A DNA stretch of 41,475 bases from GCA-016699445 sp964555055 (lineage in GTDB: Bacteria > UBA10199 > JACPAL01 > GCA-016699445). Numbering within the stretch: the stretch's first letter is position 1; each line of letters opens with the position of its first letter. The stretch covers positions 1-41,475 of the forward strand of contig CAZKQW010000016.1 of assembly GCA_964555055.1 (NCBI GenBank). The letters run 5' to 3'. Positions 13,390 through 22,062 of the stretch are shown one piece after another. The notes under the pieces were generated by a model. It did no database searches, was not told where the DNA came from, and saw nothing but the letters and a program-made list of their open reading frames with translations. A program made the position numbers and the translations under genes.

Positions 13390-14934
13390 ATGACCATTTC
13401 AGCTTCTCTGAGGGCCAATTTAGCCCGGAACCCATTCTCTTTTATTGAACAGACGACCATTGGTCTTCACACACTCTATCCTATTCGGGATCGTGCTATT
13501 TACGACCGGGTATTGGGAGTCCCGGCGGCAAACGATAACTCTTATGCTAGGGCGTTTAAGCCTGGAGCGCGAAACCATGTGCCGACGACATATTTGGATG
13601 TGAGTGCTTCAGGACAAGAGCTTTTAGCTGTTGAGCAGGAGGGGCAAAAAAATAAAAGGCATTATGCCAATACTCATGGAAGCTCTCATCCAAAAGCACG
13701 ATTGATGACAAGGCGTGTGGATCAAGCGCATACGAGACTTTTAAAGTTTACGAATGCAAAACCCCAAAAATACGTGCCTCTTATGGGAGGTGCTGGAGCC
13801 ACTTATTGGGCTAATATCGCCGCTTCTATCATGGATCCTAAAAAGGGAGTTGTTTTGTGCGCGGACTCCCATCATGCGAGCCTAGTGCCTGAGCAAATCT
13901 TTTATGGTTTTAATCCTGAAAAAATTCATCCACTGGCCGTGGATGCCACGACTTTTCGCATCAATCCTAAAGAACTTGAAAAGTTGTTAGAGAAGAAAGC
14001 CGATCAGATTGGATGGTTAGTCGTCACCGCGGCATCCAATGTGACGGGTCATTTCAATCCGATCGCTGAGATCGTCAAAGTGGCTCACCGGTATGGCGTT
14101 AAGGTCGCGGTAGATGTGGCTCAATATGCGGCCCATGCCCCCATTGATCTGAAGGCCTGGAATTATCCTGATTTCATCTACGGCTCCGGTCACAAAATGG
14201 ATGCTCCTGGATCTACTGGTTTCGCAGTAGTTACTAAACAGGTTTTAGATCGCATTCCTACAGTAGGCGGTGGCGCTCAGGTAAAGATTGTGGGAATGCA
14301 ACATACGACTTTTACCGACGATCTGAGGCATCGGTGGGAACCTGGAACCCCTGATATTGAAGGGATGCTGAAGCTCGATGCGGCTATGGAGGTTTTTCAA
14401 ACGATCGGGATGAATCGAGTGAGGGCGCATGAAGCCGAGCTCGTGAAGTATGCTATCGATGAGTTAAGCCTGATCGGCGGGCTGACTCTCTATGGGAATA
14501 CGGATCTCGATCTCGTGCCACGAGCGGGAGTGACGACGTTTAACGTAGAGGGTTTGCATCATGACATTGTGGGTAGGGCACTTGCCGATTATTTTAATAT
14601 CCATGTAAGAACGGGATGTTTTTGTTCTCATCCGCAAGTAGAAAGATTATTAAATCTTCCTGAAAATTCAGTGAGAGACATACAGTCCGCCTTTTTGAGG
14701 GGGGACGATGTTTTGATTCCGGGAATGATCAGAGCCAGTTTTGGTCTTTATACCACAAAAGAAGACATCCAAAGGCTCGTAAAAGCCCTGCGTTGGGTGA
14801 TTGAAAATAGGGAGACGTTGAAAGACCAGTATCACTACGAGACTAAAAAGGATAAGAAGGGGAAAGTAAAATCACGCAAGCTGGTTCGTCGGGATGGGTG
14901 GGACGCGATGAAGAGAATAAGAAATTTTGCTTAG
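13390..14934 (+). CDS. Large class-V aminotransferase (cysteine desulfurase-like)
   Basis: A PLP enzyme of about 514 residues. YGSGHKM puts the PLP lysine at Lys269, VDVAQYAAH matches the cofactor-Asp strand, and VRTGCFCSHP places Cys410/Cys412 where SufS-type desulfurases have their catalytic Cys in RTGxxC. The GCFC version recalls molybdenum-cofactor-sulfurase-like members. It is about 100 residues longer than SufS, with about 70 extra N-terminal residues and a Lys-rich C-terminal tail (KKDKKGKVKSRKLVRR). The substrate is therefore uncertain. ATG 13390 is chosen; a TTG at 13366 is possible. No suf/isc genes are nearby. It is A+T-richer than mltG before it, which may reflect transfer. Confidence 0.85.
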   Translation: MTISASLRANLARNPFSFIEQTTIGLHTLYPIRDRAIYDRVLGVPAANDNSYARAFKPGARNHVPTTYLDVSASGQELLAVEQEGQKNKRHYANTHGSSHPKARLMTRRVDQAHTRLLKFTNAKPQKYVPLMGGAGATYWANIAASIMDPKKGVVLCADSHHASLVPEQIFYGFNPEKIHPLAVDATTFRINPKELEKLLEKKADQIGWLVVTAASNVTGHFNPIAEIVKVAHRYGVKVAVDVAQYAAHAPIDLKAWNYPDFIYGSGHKMDAPGSTGFAVVTKQVLDRIPTVGGGAQVKIVGMQHTTFTDDLRHRWEPGTPDIEGMLKLDAAMEVFQTIGMNRVRAHEAELVKYAIDELSLIGGLTLYGNTDLDLVPRAGVTTFNVEGLHHDIVGRALADYFNIHVRTGCFCSHPQVERLLNLPENSVRDIQSAFLRGDDVLIPGMIRASFGLYTTKEDIQRLVKALRWVIENRETLKDQYHYETKKDKKGKVKSRKLVRRDGWDAMKRIRNFA

Positions 14935-14940
14935 CCTGGG

Positions 14941-15234
14941 TTAGCTTTTTCTAAACTCCCGATACACGTCCTTCCTATGCCCGACTTTGATCACCACGAC
15001 GATCAAAGCGTCGCCTCGCACCTCGTAAACGACCCGGTAATCTCCGATGCGGATGCGGTACAACGCGTCGGCGCCTTTAAGCTTCTTGAATTTCAGGAGG
15101 TCGGAAAAAGGATTTTGGGATAGAAAAGACAAGGCTTCCAGGATCTTGTCTTGGATTTTGCGCGGGACTCGGTCGAACTCCTTGCGGGCGCTTTTGAGAA
15201 ACTGGATGGTGAATGGGGTCTGGGGCGTCGGCAT
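14941..15234 (-). CDS. RelE/ParE-family toxin
   Basis: A protein of 97 residues with the full RelE/ParE fold pattern: FLKSARKEFDRVPRKIQDKI (N-terminal helices), LKGADALYRIRIGDYRVVYEVRGD (central strands with the conserved Arg-Ile-Gly-Asp-Tyr-Arg) and VIKVGHRKDVYRE (C-terminal His/Arg/Tyr typical of ribosome-dependent mRNA nucleases). It follows the antitoxin gene by 2 bases. RelE members cleave mRNA in the ribosomal A site, whereas ParE members poison gyrase; the RxGDYR...HRxxVY pattern favours the RelE side. Confidence 0.9.
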   Translation of the reverse strand: MPTPQTPFTIQFLKSARKEFDRVPRKIQDKILEALSFLSQNPFSDLLKFKKLKGADALYRIRIGDYRVVYEVRGDALIVVVIKVGHRKDVYREFRKS

Positions 15235-15236
15235 CC

Positions 15237-15452
15237 CTATTTCTTGCGTCCCTTGAGGATGTCCTCCAGGGAAACGACGTCTTCGTGCTTCCGCTGATGA
15301 TAGGCTTCCAAATCGATTTCGTCCTCGATCTGCTCCAATACGGCCATTTCAATGAAATGCCGGAGCTTCATCCCGCGCTTCTTGCAGAAAGCCGTGGCGG
15401 CTTCCTTCACGCGGCTGTCGATGATCGTCGAGAGGGTGGTGGTTTGTTCCAT
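15237..15452 (-). CDS. Ribbon-helix-helix antitoxin
   Basis: A protein of 71 residues. TTLSTIIDSRVKEAATAFCKKRGMKLRHFIEMAVLEQI is a ribbon-helix-helix DNA-binding unit. The C-terminal acidic stretch (EDEIDLEAYHQRKHEDVVSLEDIL) would wrap the RelE-type toxin encoded 2 bases downstream. It is the first gene of the pair, so it probably autorepresses the operon. Confidence 0.85.
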   Translation of the reverse strand: MEQTTTLSTIIDSRVKEAATAFCKKRGMKLRHFIEMAVLEQIEDEIDLEAYHQRKHEDVVSLEDILKGRKK

Positions 15453-15503
15453 CGTTAAAGAATAATTTTAAAAGAGTTTAAAAACAAGAAAAAACATTTT
15501 ATT

Positions 15504-16298
15504 TCATTTTAAGAAATGACGTATCCCATGGATTCTATTTGAGAATATTTCGGTCTTATCCGGCGGCGTCACGAAAAGGGCAGTGGCCAAGGGGCTCGCC
15601 ATCATCGACGTCGGGGCGATGACGGTCGCGCTTTCGTAAAAGCGGGGCGTCCGTCGGGTCCTGGGGTCGACGATGTGGTCGCCGCGTTCGTAGAGCCCTG
15701 ACGTTGAAATGGCTTCATTATGGAGGGTAAAAGACCGATCGGATCCTTTCAGGAACACTTTCCAAGCGCCGGCGGCGTAGATATCTCCCGCGTTGATCAG
15801 GAAATTCCGAAACCCGCTTTTCCTTAAAATAAAAGCCATGCGATCGACGATATAACCTTTGGCGATGCTGGAGACGCCGATCCTTGTTTTCTTCTTCGCG
15901 AGGCGAGCCAAGCCGAGTTCGGGCAGGAGCTGCACGTCGCGGTAGGTGACCCCCTTGGCTCTCGAAGCGAACGTCACATCGAAGGCCCCGTCCGTCCGTT
16001 CCGAGATCTCGCGGGCCTTCACGAGGATGGCCATGAGGTCGGGACCGATGGGCACCCAGAGCCCGGCATGCCGGTTGAGCCGCGTGACATCGCTGGAATC
16101 CCGCCATTCGCTGACGGCGGCATCGAGCCGCCGGACTTCGTCGAAGGCCTTCCCCATGGCCCGATACGCTTTCTCTTTCCGGTCCGTCTTGACAGTGATG
16201 CCGACCGGCACATCGCCCATGAGGATCTGGGTGCGTTGAAAGGTCGCCGAGAAAAGTGGCAGAGGGAATAAAAGAAAGAAAGCGATGAATGTCTTCAT
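15504..16298 (-). CDS. apbE: ApbE-like FAD:protein FMN transferase, variant metal site
   Basis: A protein of 264 residues with an N-terminal signal peptide (about 1-18), so it is exported. ApbE attaches FMN to threonines of periplasmic or membrane proteins such as RnfG/NqrC. Recognisable blocks are SEWRDSSDVTRLNRHAG, TDGAFDVTF, GVSSIAKGYIVDRM, NAGDIYAAG, ISTSGLYERGDHIVDPRTRRTP and MASPLATALFV. In the last block the usual Asp of the (A)DALAT magnesium site is Ser, and an expected Glu before it is Met. The protein is also shorter than usual at the C-terminus. It may be inactive or act with a different site. It follows the 485-residue gene by 64 bases on the same strand. Confidence 0.85.
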   Translation of the reverse strand: MKTFIAFFLLFPLPLFSATFQRTQILMGDVPVGITVKTDRKEKAYRAMGKAFDEVRRLDAAVSEWRDSSDVTRLNRHAGLWVPIGPDLMAILVKAREISERTDGAFDVTFASRAKGVTYRDVQLLPELGLARLAKKKTRIGVSSIAKGYIVDRMAFILRKSGFRNFLINAGDIYAAGAWKVFLKGSDRSFTLHNEAISTSGLYERGDHIVDPRTRRTPRFYESATVIAPTSMMASPLATALFVTPPDKTEIFSNRIHGIRHFLK

Positions 16299-16362
16299 GG
16301 CTCTTTCATTAGGAGATTTGCATGATGGTGGCGAGAGGATCTTCCAGACCCCTGCGTCGGCC

Positions 16363-17820
16363 TTAATGGCTCGATAAAGCCTTCGTCATTCGTGCTTTGT
16401 TATTTCTCAGATTTTCGGAGAAGCTTGGGGAGTGAAGGTTTTCTGCGGTTCCACAAAATCTAATTAAATGATCAAAAATAGCGGGAAAAATCACTTTGAA
16501 ACTTTCAGGGACCGTTCTTTTTTTCATCTTCAGATCGGATACAACTTGCGCCACGAAATCGGGAAATTCTTGTCCCCAACGCAATACCGTTCCTAATGAT
16601 CTTTCATCGATTTCGCCTAAGCGCGTTATTGAAACCAACATATTTTTACACTGAACTAGAGCATCTGATAATTTCTCTAAGTGATCGGAGACCTCGTCAT
16701 CTTCAAAAATTGTTTCAAAGCTTACTTTATCTTCTAAGCCCTTTAAATCATGCATTGAGGGAACGGATAAATTTAATGATTTCGATATATTCTCAAGGCT
16801 ACCTTTTATAAAAAAGCTTATAGGTGCTCTTAAAGAGCTTCCATCTTCTTTTTTTATAGGCACCCAAGGCATATCGAGCATCGCGTGATGAGTTTGGTTG
16901 TGGAGATATATATGAGTATCATAAAGACGCACAAGGCCAGATGCTTCATCCATAAGCCTAGCGCGTGTGTAATGAAGAATCCCGGCAAAGCCTGTCCACT
17001 GAGTTCCTGAATGGAAAGCCTCATGTGCAAAGAGGTGATAACCTCCGTTAAAAGCTTGTTCTATGACCCGTGCGTAAAAAGCCGTGGCCGCATGAAGATA
17101 AATAGGGACGATAGCAGGCTCAGCTTTTTCTGCATGAGATACAAACGCTTCTCCCGCTTCCATGCCGGCCATAAGCATATTCCAGCCAGAGATCCGTGCT
17201 TGCCACTCCGCTCTTACGGCATCAATTTTTGGTATTTTATCACTTCGAGGATTTTTTACGACCACTTGTTCCCTTAAAACGCCTAAGATAGTCGTGGCAT
17301 AGCCTAGGAATCCTATTGCCGTCCGGCAATTGGCATATACCATCTGCTCTTCCGCTTCTCGGCTTAAAAGCCAGGCGAATAGCCTTAAATCCGTCAATGT
17401 AGGCGTGGGCGTTGTGCATCTTCTTTCGAGGGCGGTAAGACAGGATATATCCCTATGGATTATGTCCATAATATTACCGAACATCGCTTCTTCGCATGCG
17501 GCAGCTCGACGATTCGGGGAAATTACGAAATCCAACTCAGGCAAATGAGCGATTTTGGCAATTTCTTGTACCACCTCCGCCGGTTGAGATTGGGAAAATA
17601 GAAGATTTCTTACCGGACCCGTGCTTACAGTCTCATGAGGTGCACCAAGATTTAAGTAATCATGACAACCAGATAAAAGCTCACGTAGTCCTGTGGTGTT
17701 TAATCCATCGGCCCTGAATTGTGGGGCTAAAGGGAGTGAAGTTGCCGCACTACCTTGCAAAGCGTGGGTTGGATCGACAAATAGCTTTTCACATCTCTCA
17801 GAAACATCTAGGTTGACCAT
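16363..17820 (-). CDS. Unknown 485-residue protein with an HExxH motif
   Basis: A protein of 485 residues, no family recognised, no signal peptide or membrane span. Residues 260-275 (GYHLFAHEAFHSGTQW) contain HEAFH at 266-270, which is formally the zinc-binding HExxH pattern of metallopeptidases. The residues around it are not the usual hydrophobic helix of a known clan, and no third ligand can be named. The rest is alpha-rich, with an acidic patch near 367-378. The DNA is A+T-richer than apbE downstream. It may belong to the same lineage-specific group as the large unknown proteins at 26-34 kb. A genuine peptidase is possible but unproven. Confidence 0.6.
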   Translation of the reverse strand: MVNLDVSERCEKLFVDPTHALQGSAATSLPLAPQFRADGLNTTGLRELLSGCHDYLNLGAPHETVSTGPVRNLLFSQSQPAEVVQEIAKIAHLPELDFVISPNRRAAACEEAMFGNIMDIIHRDISCLTALERRCTTPTPTLTDLRLFAWLLSREAEEQMVYANCRTAIGFLGYATTILGVLREQVVVKNPRSDKIPKIDAVRAEWQARISGWNMLMAGMEAGEAFVSHAEKAEPAIVPIYLHAATAFYARVIEQAFNGGYHLFAHEAFHSGTQWTGFAGILHYTRARLMDEASGLVRLYDTHIYLHNQTHHAMLDMPWVPIKKEDGSSLRAPISFFIKGSLENISKSLNLSVPSMHDLKGLEDKVSFETIFEDDEVSDHLEKLSDALVQCKNMLVSITRLGEIDERSLGTVLRWGQEFPDFVAQVVSDLKMKKRTVPESFKVIFPAIFDHLIRFCGTAENLHSPSFSENLRNNKARMTKALSSH

Positions 17821-17999
17821 AAAAATAGCTCACGCCGTCAGGGACAGGGTATCGGTAATAAAAACGAGAAGGCTTGTGTGCGACCCTGTTAGTAAAAAAT
17901 ATTTTCGGCTTCTTTTCGAAGATGTTGCTTATTTTTTCGAAGAAATATTTTTCATAAAAATTTCGCGTTCTTCCGCCATTTTCATCCAGGTTTGAGAGG

Positions 18000-18028
18000 T
18001 TGACAGGCGGCTGAGCGCCTCGTTAGGG
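18000..18028 (+). promoter_or_regulatory. Possible promoter of the acyl-CoA/mutase operon
   Basis: A perfect -35 TTGACA (18000-18005), 17-base spacer and a poor -10 (TTAGGG, 18023-18028). The spacer contains the short inverted repeat GGCG-GCTGAG-CGCC, which could be a regulator site. It lies 34 bases before the first gene. The weak -10 keeps confidence low. Confidence 0.3.
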
Positions 18029-18061
18029 CTTTCGGACTTTTATCAGAAATAAGGAGACCCT

Positions 18062-18844
18062 ATGTCTTTTCAATATCTACGGAGCGAAACCGCCGATGGG
18101 ATCGCCCAAGTGACGATTAACCGCGAGAAGGCGATGAACGCCCTGAATCCGGACGTCCTGAAGGAAATCCGGGACTGCTTTACGGCCCTGTCTTCGGACG
18201 CCGGCGTGCGCGTCGTGATCGTGACCGGGGCGGGCGAAAAGGCCTTCGTTGCCGGAGCCGACATCGCCGCCATGAGTAGCATGACGCCCCAAGACGCCTT
18301 GGAATTCGGCAAGCTTGGCCATTCGGCCATGGACGCCGTCGACCAATGCTCCAAACCCGTCATCGCCGCCGTCAACGGCTTCTGCCTGGGCGGAGGGATG
18401 GAGTTGGCTCTGGCCTGTGACTTTATGTACGTCTCCGAAAAGGCGAAATTGGGATTGCCGGAAGTGAATTTAGGCCTCTTCCCCGGATGGGGCGGGACGC
18501 AGCGCCTGGCCCGCTTGGTGGGGAAGGGTCGCGCCAAGGAAATGATCTTTTCGGCCAAAATCATCTCCGCTCCGGAAGCCTTCGAAGCGGGCATCGCCAA
18601 TAAGGTCTGCAAACCGGAAGAGCTTTTGAACGAAGTCCGTGCCGTCGCTTCCGAAATCGCCAAAAAAGCGCCGGTCGCCGTGGCTTTGGCCAAGAGAACG
18701 TTGCATCAAGGCTTCGACTTGCCCTTGGCCCAAGGTTTGGATTTGGAGAAGAACACGTTCGCGAAATGCTTCGAGACCCAAGATCTCAAGGAAGGCCTCG
18801 CGGCCTTTTTGGAGAAGCGCGCGGCTAATTTCAAAGGAAACTAG
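18062..18844 (+). CDS. Enoyl-CoA hydratase (crotonase family)
   Basis: A protein of 260 residues. The crotonase fold is clear from AGADIAAM (oxyanion hole), NGFCLGGGMELALACD and LPEVNLGLFPGWGGTQRLARLVGKGRAKEM, which contain both catalytic glutamates (PE and KEM) of true hydratases. It hydrates 2-enoyl-CoA to 3-hydroxyacyl-CoA in fatty-acid or branched-chain degradation. AAGGAGA precedes the ATG. First gene of a tight four-gene operon with acyl-CoA dehydrogenase and the two mutase subunits. Substrate chain length cannot be read from the sequence; short-chain (crotonyl) use fits the context. Confidence 0.94.
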   Translation: MSFQYLRSETADGIAQVTINREKAMNALNPDVLKEIRDCFTALSSDAGVRVVIVTGAGEKAFVAGADIAAMSSMTPQDALEFGKLGHSAMDAVDQCSKPVIAAVNGFCLGGGMELALACDFMYVSEKAKLGLPEVNLGLFPGWGGTQRLARLVGKGRAKEMIFSAKIISAPEAFEAGIANKVCKPEELLNEVRAVASEIAKKAPVAVALAKRTLHQGFDLPLAQGLDLEKNTFAKCFETQDLKEGLAAFLEKRAANFKGN

Positions 18845-18863
18845 ACACAGACGAGGAACCCCT

Positions 18864-20009
18864 ATGGACTTCAAACTTTCGGACGAACAAAAAATGATCC
18901 AAAACATGGCCCGCGATTTCGCTCAGAAGGAAGTCGCGCCCAAGGCCATGGAGCTCGACCACAAGAGCGAGTTCCCCAAGATGCATTTGGGTAAGATGGG
19001 CGAGCTCGGGCTCATGGGCATGATGGTGCCCACGGAGTTCGGCGGGTCTGGTTTGGACGCGGTCTCTTACGTATTGGCGTTGGAAGAAATCGCGGTCGCC
19101 TGCGCTTCCACGGCGGTGACGATGTCGGTGAACAACTCGCTTTACTGCGGGCCCATCACTAAGTTCGGGACCCAGGCACAGAAAGAGAAATATCTTACGC
19201 CGTTCGCGAGCGGGCAAAAGCTCGGCGCCTACGCCTTGTCGGAACCCGGCACGGGATCGGACGCGGCCAACCAAAAGACGACGGCCAAGAAATCCGGCAA
19301 TAAATGGATCCTCAACGGACGTAAGAACTTCATCACCAACGGCCCCAACGCCGACGCGATGGTGGTCTACGCGATGAATGAACCCGAGAAGAAGCACAAA
19401 GGCATTTCTTGCTTCATCGTTGAAAAGGGTTTTCCGGGTTTTTCCGTCGGCAAAGTCGAGAAGAAGCTTGGTATCTGCGCGTCCAGCACCTCCGAGATCG
19501 TCTTGGACAACTGCGAAGTGCCGGAGGAGAACGTCCTGGGAGAAATCGGGAAGGGATTCACGATCGCCATGGATACCCTGGACAACGGCCGCATCGGTAT
19601 CGCGACGCAAGCCGTGGGCATCGCGCGCGCGGCTCTGGAACAAGCCCGTAATTACTCGAAGGTGCGCGAAGCCTTTGGCCACCCGATTTCGGAATTCCAA
19701 GCCATCCAACATTTCTTGGCCGATATGGCCACTCAGACCGACGCCGCCCGTTTGCTCGTCTGGCGCGCCGCCTGGATGAAGGACGCGGGTCTCAACATCA
19801 ACCGCGAAGCCGCCATGGCGAAGCTCTTCGCGTCCGAAGTCTCTGGATTCGTGACGGACAAGGCCGTCCAGATCCATGGGGGCTACGGATACATCAAGGA
19901 ATACCCCGTCGAGCGCCTCTTCCGCGATGCGAAGATCACGGAAATCTACGAGGGCACCAGCGAGATCCAACGCTTGGTCATCGCCCGCAGCGTTTTAAAG
20001 GACCAGTAA
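18864..20009 (+). CDS. Short-chain acyl-CoA dehydrogenase
   Basis: A protein of 381 residues, normal for the family. ALSEPGTGSDAANQKTTA is the FAD/substrate signature and QIHGGYGYIKEYPVERLFRDAKITEIYEGTSEIQ is the C-terminal signature, with the catalytic base Glu in YEGTSE, as in butyryl/short-chain enzymes. It oxidises acyl-CoA to enoyl-CoA, passing electrons to ETF, and feeds or precedes the upstream hydratase. The start at ATG 18864 lies 19 bases after the hydratase stop, with GAGGAA upstream; a longer frame beginning inside the hydratase gene is not credible. Confidence 0.95.
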   Translation: MDFKLSDEQKMIQNMARDFAQKEVAPKAMELDHKSEFPKMHLGKMGELGLMGMMVPTEFGGSGLDAVSYVLALEEIAVACASTAVTMSVNNSLYCGPITKFGTQAQKEKYLTPFASGQKLGAYALSEPGTGSDAANQKTTAKKSGNKWILNGRKNFITNGPNADAMVVYAMNEPEKKHKGISCFIVEKGFPGFSVGKVEKKLGICASSTSEIVLDNCEVPEENVLGEIGKGFTIAMDTLDNGRIGIATQAVGIARAALEQARNYSKVREAFGHPISEFQAIQHFLADMATQTDAARLLVWRAAWMKDAGLNINREAAMAKLFASEVSGFVTDKAVQIHGGYGYIKEYPVERLFRDAKITEIYEGTSEIQRLVIARSVLKDQ

Positions 20010-20014
20010 GGTTC

Positions 20015-21634
20015 ATGTCCGAAAAAGCTCCTAAATTAAAAGAACGATTGGCCGAGTTTACGACCCTTTCGTCCCGGAAGATCGAGAGAGTCTATGATCC
20101 GGCTTCCTTGAAGGATTTCGATCCCGAAAGGGATCTCGGCCAGCCCGGCGAGTATCCCTTCACGCGCGGGGCCTACCCGACAATGTACCGCAGCCGCCAT
20201 TGGACGATGCGGCAATTCGCCGGCTTCGGGACGGCGGCGGACACCAACGAGCGTTTTCATTATCTTTTGAACCAAGGCCAGACCGGCCTTTCGACGGCCT
20301 TCCATTTCCCGACCCTCATGGGCGTGGATTCGGATAGCCCCCGGGCCCGCGGCGAAGTGGGTGTGTGCGGGGTCGCGATCGACACGCTCCACGACATGGA
20401 AGTGTTGTTCGGCGGCATCAATCTCGAGAAGGTCAGCACGTCGATGACGATCAACACGCCCGCGCCGATCCTCCTGGCGATGTATTTGGAAGTGGCGGCG
20501 AAGCAGGGCTTCGACCAAAAGAAGCTCTCCGGTACTGTCCAGAACGACGTGCTCAAGGATTTCATCGCGCAAAAGACGTGGATCTACCCGCCGGCGCCCG
20601 CGATGCGCCTGTGCACGGACTTGTTCGAGTATTGCCAGACGGAAGTGCCCAAGTGGCATCCCGTATCGATCTCGGGCTACCACATCCGGGAAGCCGGCTC
20701 GACCGCGGCCCAGGAGTTGGCCTTCACCCTGCGCGACGGGATCGAATACGTCGATTATTGCGTGAACCGGCGTGGCATGAAGATCGACGAGTTCGGGCCG
20801 AAGCTGTCTTTTTTCTTTAACGCGCAGAGCGACTTCTTCGAGGAGATCGCCAAGTACCGAGCGGCCCGCAGGATCTGGGCCCGCGTCATGAAGGAACGCT
20901 TCGGGGCGACGAACCCCGAGGCCATGCGCGTCAAATTTCACACGCAGACGGCCGGATGCAGCCTCACGGCGCAGCAGCCGATGAACAACGTCGTCCGGAC
21001 CGCGCTGCAGGCGTTGTCGGGCGTGCTTGGAGGCACCCAATCCCTCCATACCAATTCCTTGGACGAGACCCTGGCCTTGCCCACGGAAGAATCCGTCCGC
21101 ATCGCCCTGCGCACCCAGCAAATCATCGCCTACGAGAGCGGCGTGACGAACACGGTGGATCCTTTCGCCGGTTCGTATTTCGTGGAAACCCTTACGAACG
21201 AATTGGAAGCGGACGCCAAAGCCTATTTCAAGAAGATCGACGACTTGGGTGGCATGGTGCGGGCCATCGAGCTCGGGTATCCGCAGAGGGAGATCATCGA
21301 GGCTTCATACCATTACCAGAAGCAGTTGGAGACGAAGGAAAAGATCATGGTGGGCGTACAGGACTTTACGATTGAAAACGAAAAGCCCCTCGAGTTACTC
21401 CGCATCGACCCCGCGGTGGAGCGGAAACAGATCGAGAGCACGCGGCGCGTGAAGGAGAAGCGCGACGCGGCCGCCGTGAAAGCGGCCTTAGCGGACCTGA
21501 AAAGAACGGCGGAAGGCACGGGAAACCTGATCCCTTTCATCCGTAACGCGGTCCGCGAGTATGCGACGCTCGGGGAGATCATCGATACGATGAAGGAAGT
21601 TTTCGGGGCTTATAAAGATCCCGGTCATTACTAA
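20015..21634 (+). CDS. mcmA1: Acyl-CoA mutase large subunit (methylmalonyl-CoA mutase type)
   Basis: A protein of 539 residues, the catalytic TIM-barrel subunit of a split B12-dependent mutase. Hallmarks are YPFTRGAYPTMYRSRHWTM, RQFAGFGTAADTNERF, STSMTINTPAPILLAMY, GTVQNDVLKDFIAQ, SISGYHIREAGSTAAQELAF, FFFNAQSDFFEEIAKYRAAR, KFHTQTAGCSLTAQQPMNNVVRT and GGTQSLHTNSLDE. It would interconvert methylmalonyl-CoA and succinyl-CoA, linking propionate or odd-chain fatty acids to the TCA cycle. RQFAGF has Phe where single-chain methylmalonyl mutases have the Tyr contacting the carboxylate, a change also typical of isobutyryl-type mutases, so substrate is not fully fixed. Starts 5 bases after the dehydrogenase. 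Confidence 0.93.
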   Translation: MSEKAPKLKERLAEFTTLSSRKIERVYDPASLKDFDPERDLGQPGEYPFTRGAYPTMYRSRHWTMRQFAGFGTAADTNERFHYLLNQGQTGLSTAFHFPTLMGVDSDSPRARGEVGVCGVAIDTLHDMEVLFGGINLEKVSTSMTINTPAPILLAMYLEVAAKQGFDQKKLSGTVQNDVLKDFIAQKTWIYPPAPAMRLCTDLFEYCQTEVPKWHPVSISGYHIREAGSTAAQELAFTLRDGIEYVDYCVNRRGMKIDEFGPKLSFFFNAQSDFFEEIAKYRAARRIWARVMKERFGATNPEAMRVKFHTQTAGCSLTAQQPMNNVVRTALQALSGVLGGTQSLHTNSLDETLALPTEESVRIALRTQQIIAYESGVTNTVDPFAGSYFVETLTNELEADAKAYFKKIDDLGGMVRAIELGYPQREIIEASYHYQKQLETKEKIMVGVQDFTIENEKPLELLRIDPAVERKQIESTRRVKEKRDAAAVKAALADLKRTAEGTGNLIPFIRNAVREYATLGEIIDTMKEVFGAYKDPGHY

Positions 21635-21642
21635 GGAGATTT

Positions 21643-22047
21643 ATGGAACGGAAGTTAAGGATACTCGTCGCCAAGCCCGGACTCGACGGCCATGACCGCG
21701 GGGCCAAGATCATCGCGCGTGCCCTGCGCGACGCCGGTTTCGAAGTGATTTACACGGGTCTTCACCAAACCCCCGAAATGATCGCCGACGCCGCTTTGCA
21801 AGAAGACGTCGATTTGGTGTCCCTCTCGATCTTATCCGGGGCCCACAACCATTTGATGCCCGAAGTCATGCGCCTCTTGAAGGAAAAGGGAATGGGGGAC
21901 GTCTCCGTCATCGGTGGCGGTATCATTCCTCAGGAAGACATCGTGGCGTTGAAGCAGCAAGGCGTGAAGGAGATCTTCACCCCCGGCACGGACACGCGCG
22001 ACGTGGTGAAGTGGATCCGGGAAAACATCCGACTGAGAAGTTTATAA
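21643..22047 (+). CDS. mcmA2: Acyl-CoA mutase small, B12-binding subunit
   Basis: A protein of 134 residues, a stand-alone cobalamin-binding domain. The DGHDRG motif (DxHxxG, His coordinates cobalt from below), LSILSGAH (SxL) and VIGGGII (GG) are all present. It completes the mutase with the large subunit encoded 8 bases upstream. No meaB chaperone or epimerase gene lies nearby; these must be elsewhere. Confidence 0.95.
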   Translation: MERKLRILVAKPGLDGHDRGAKIIARALRDAGFEVIYTGLHQTPEMIADAALQEDVDLVSLSILSGAHNHLMPEVMRLLKEKGMGDVSVIGGGIIPQEDIVALKQQGVKEIFTPGTDTRDVVKWIRENIRLRSL

Positions 22048-22062
22048 AAAATCCTTAATCTT

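Noticed and set aside
18831..19970. Long antisense frame across the acyl-CoA dehydrogenase
   Set aside because: G+C-rich codon positions create long open shadows; the plus-strand dehydrogenase is unmistakable.
20036..21121. 361-codon antisense frame across the mutase gene
   Set aside because: Shadow of the strongly conserved mutase subunit; Arg/Gly/Asp-rich translation with no family.
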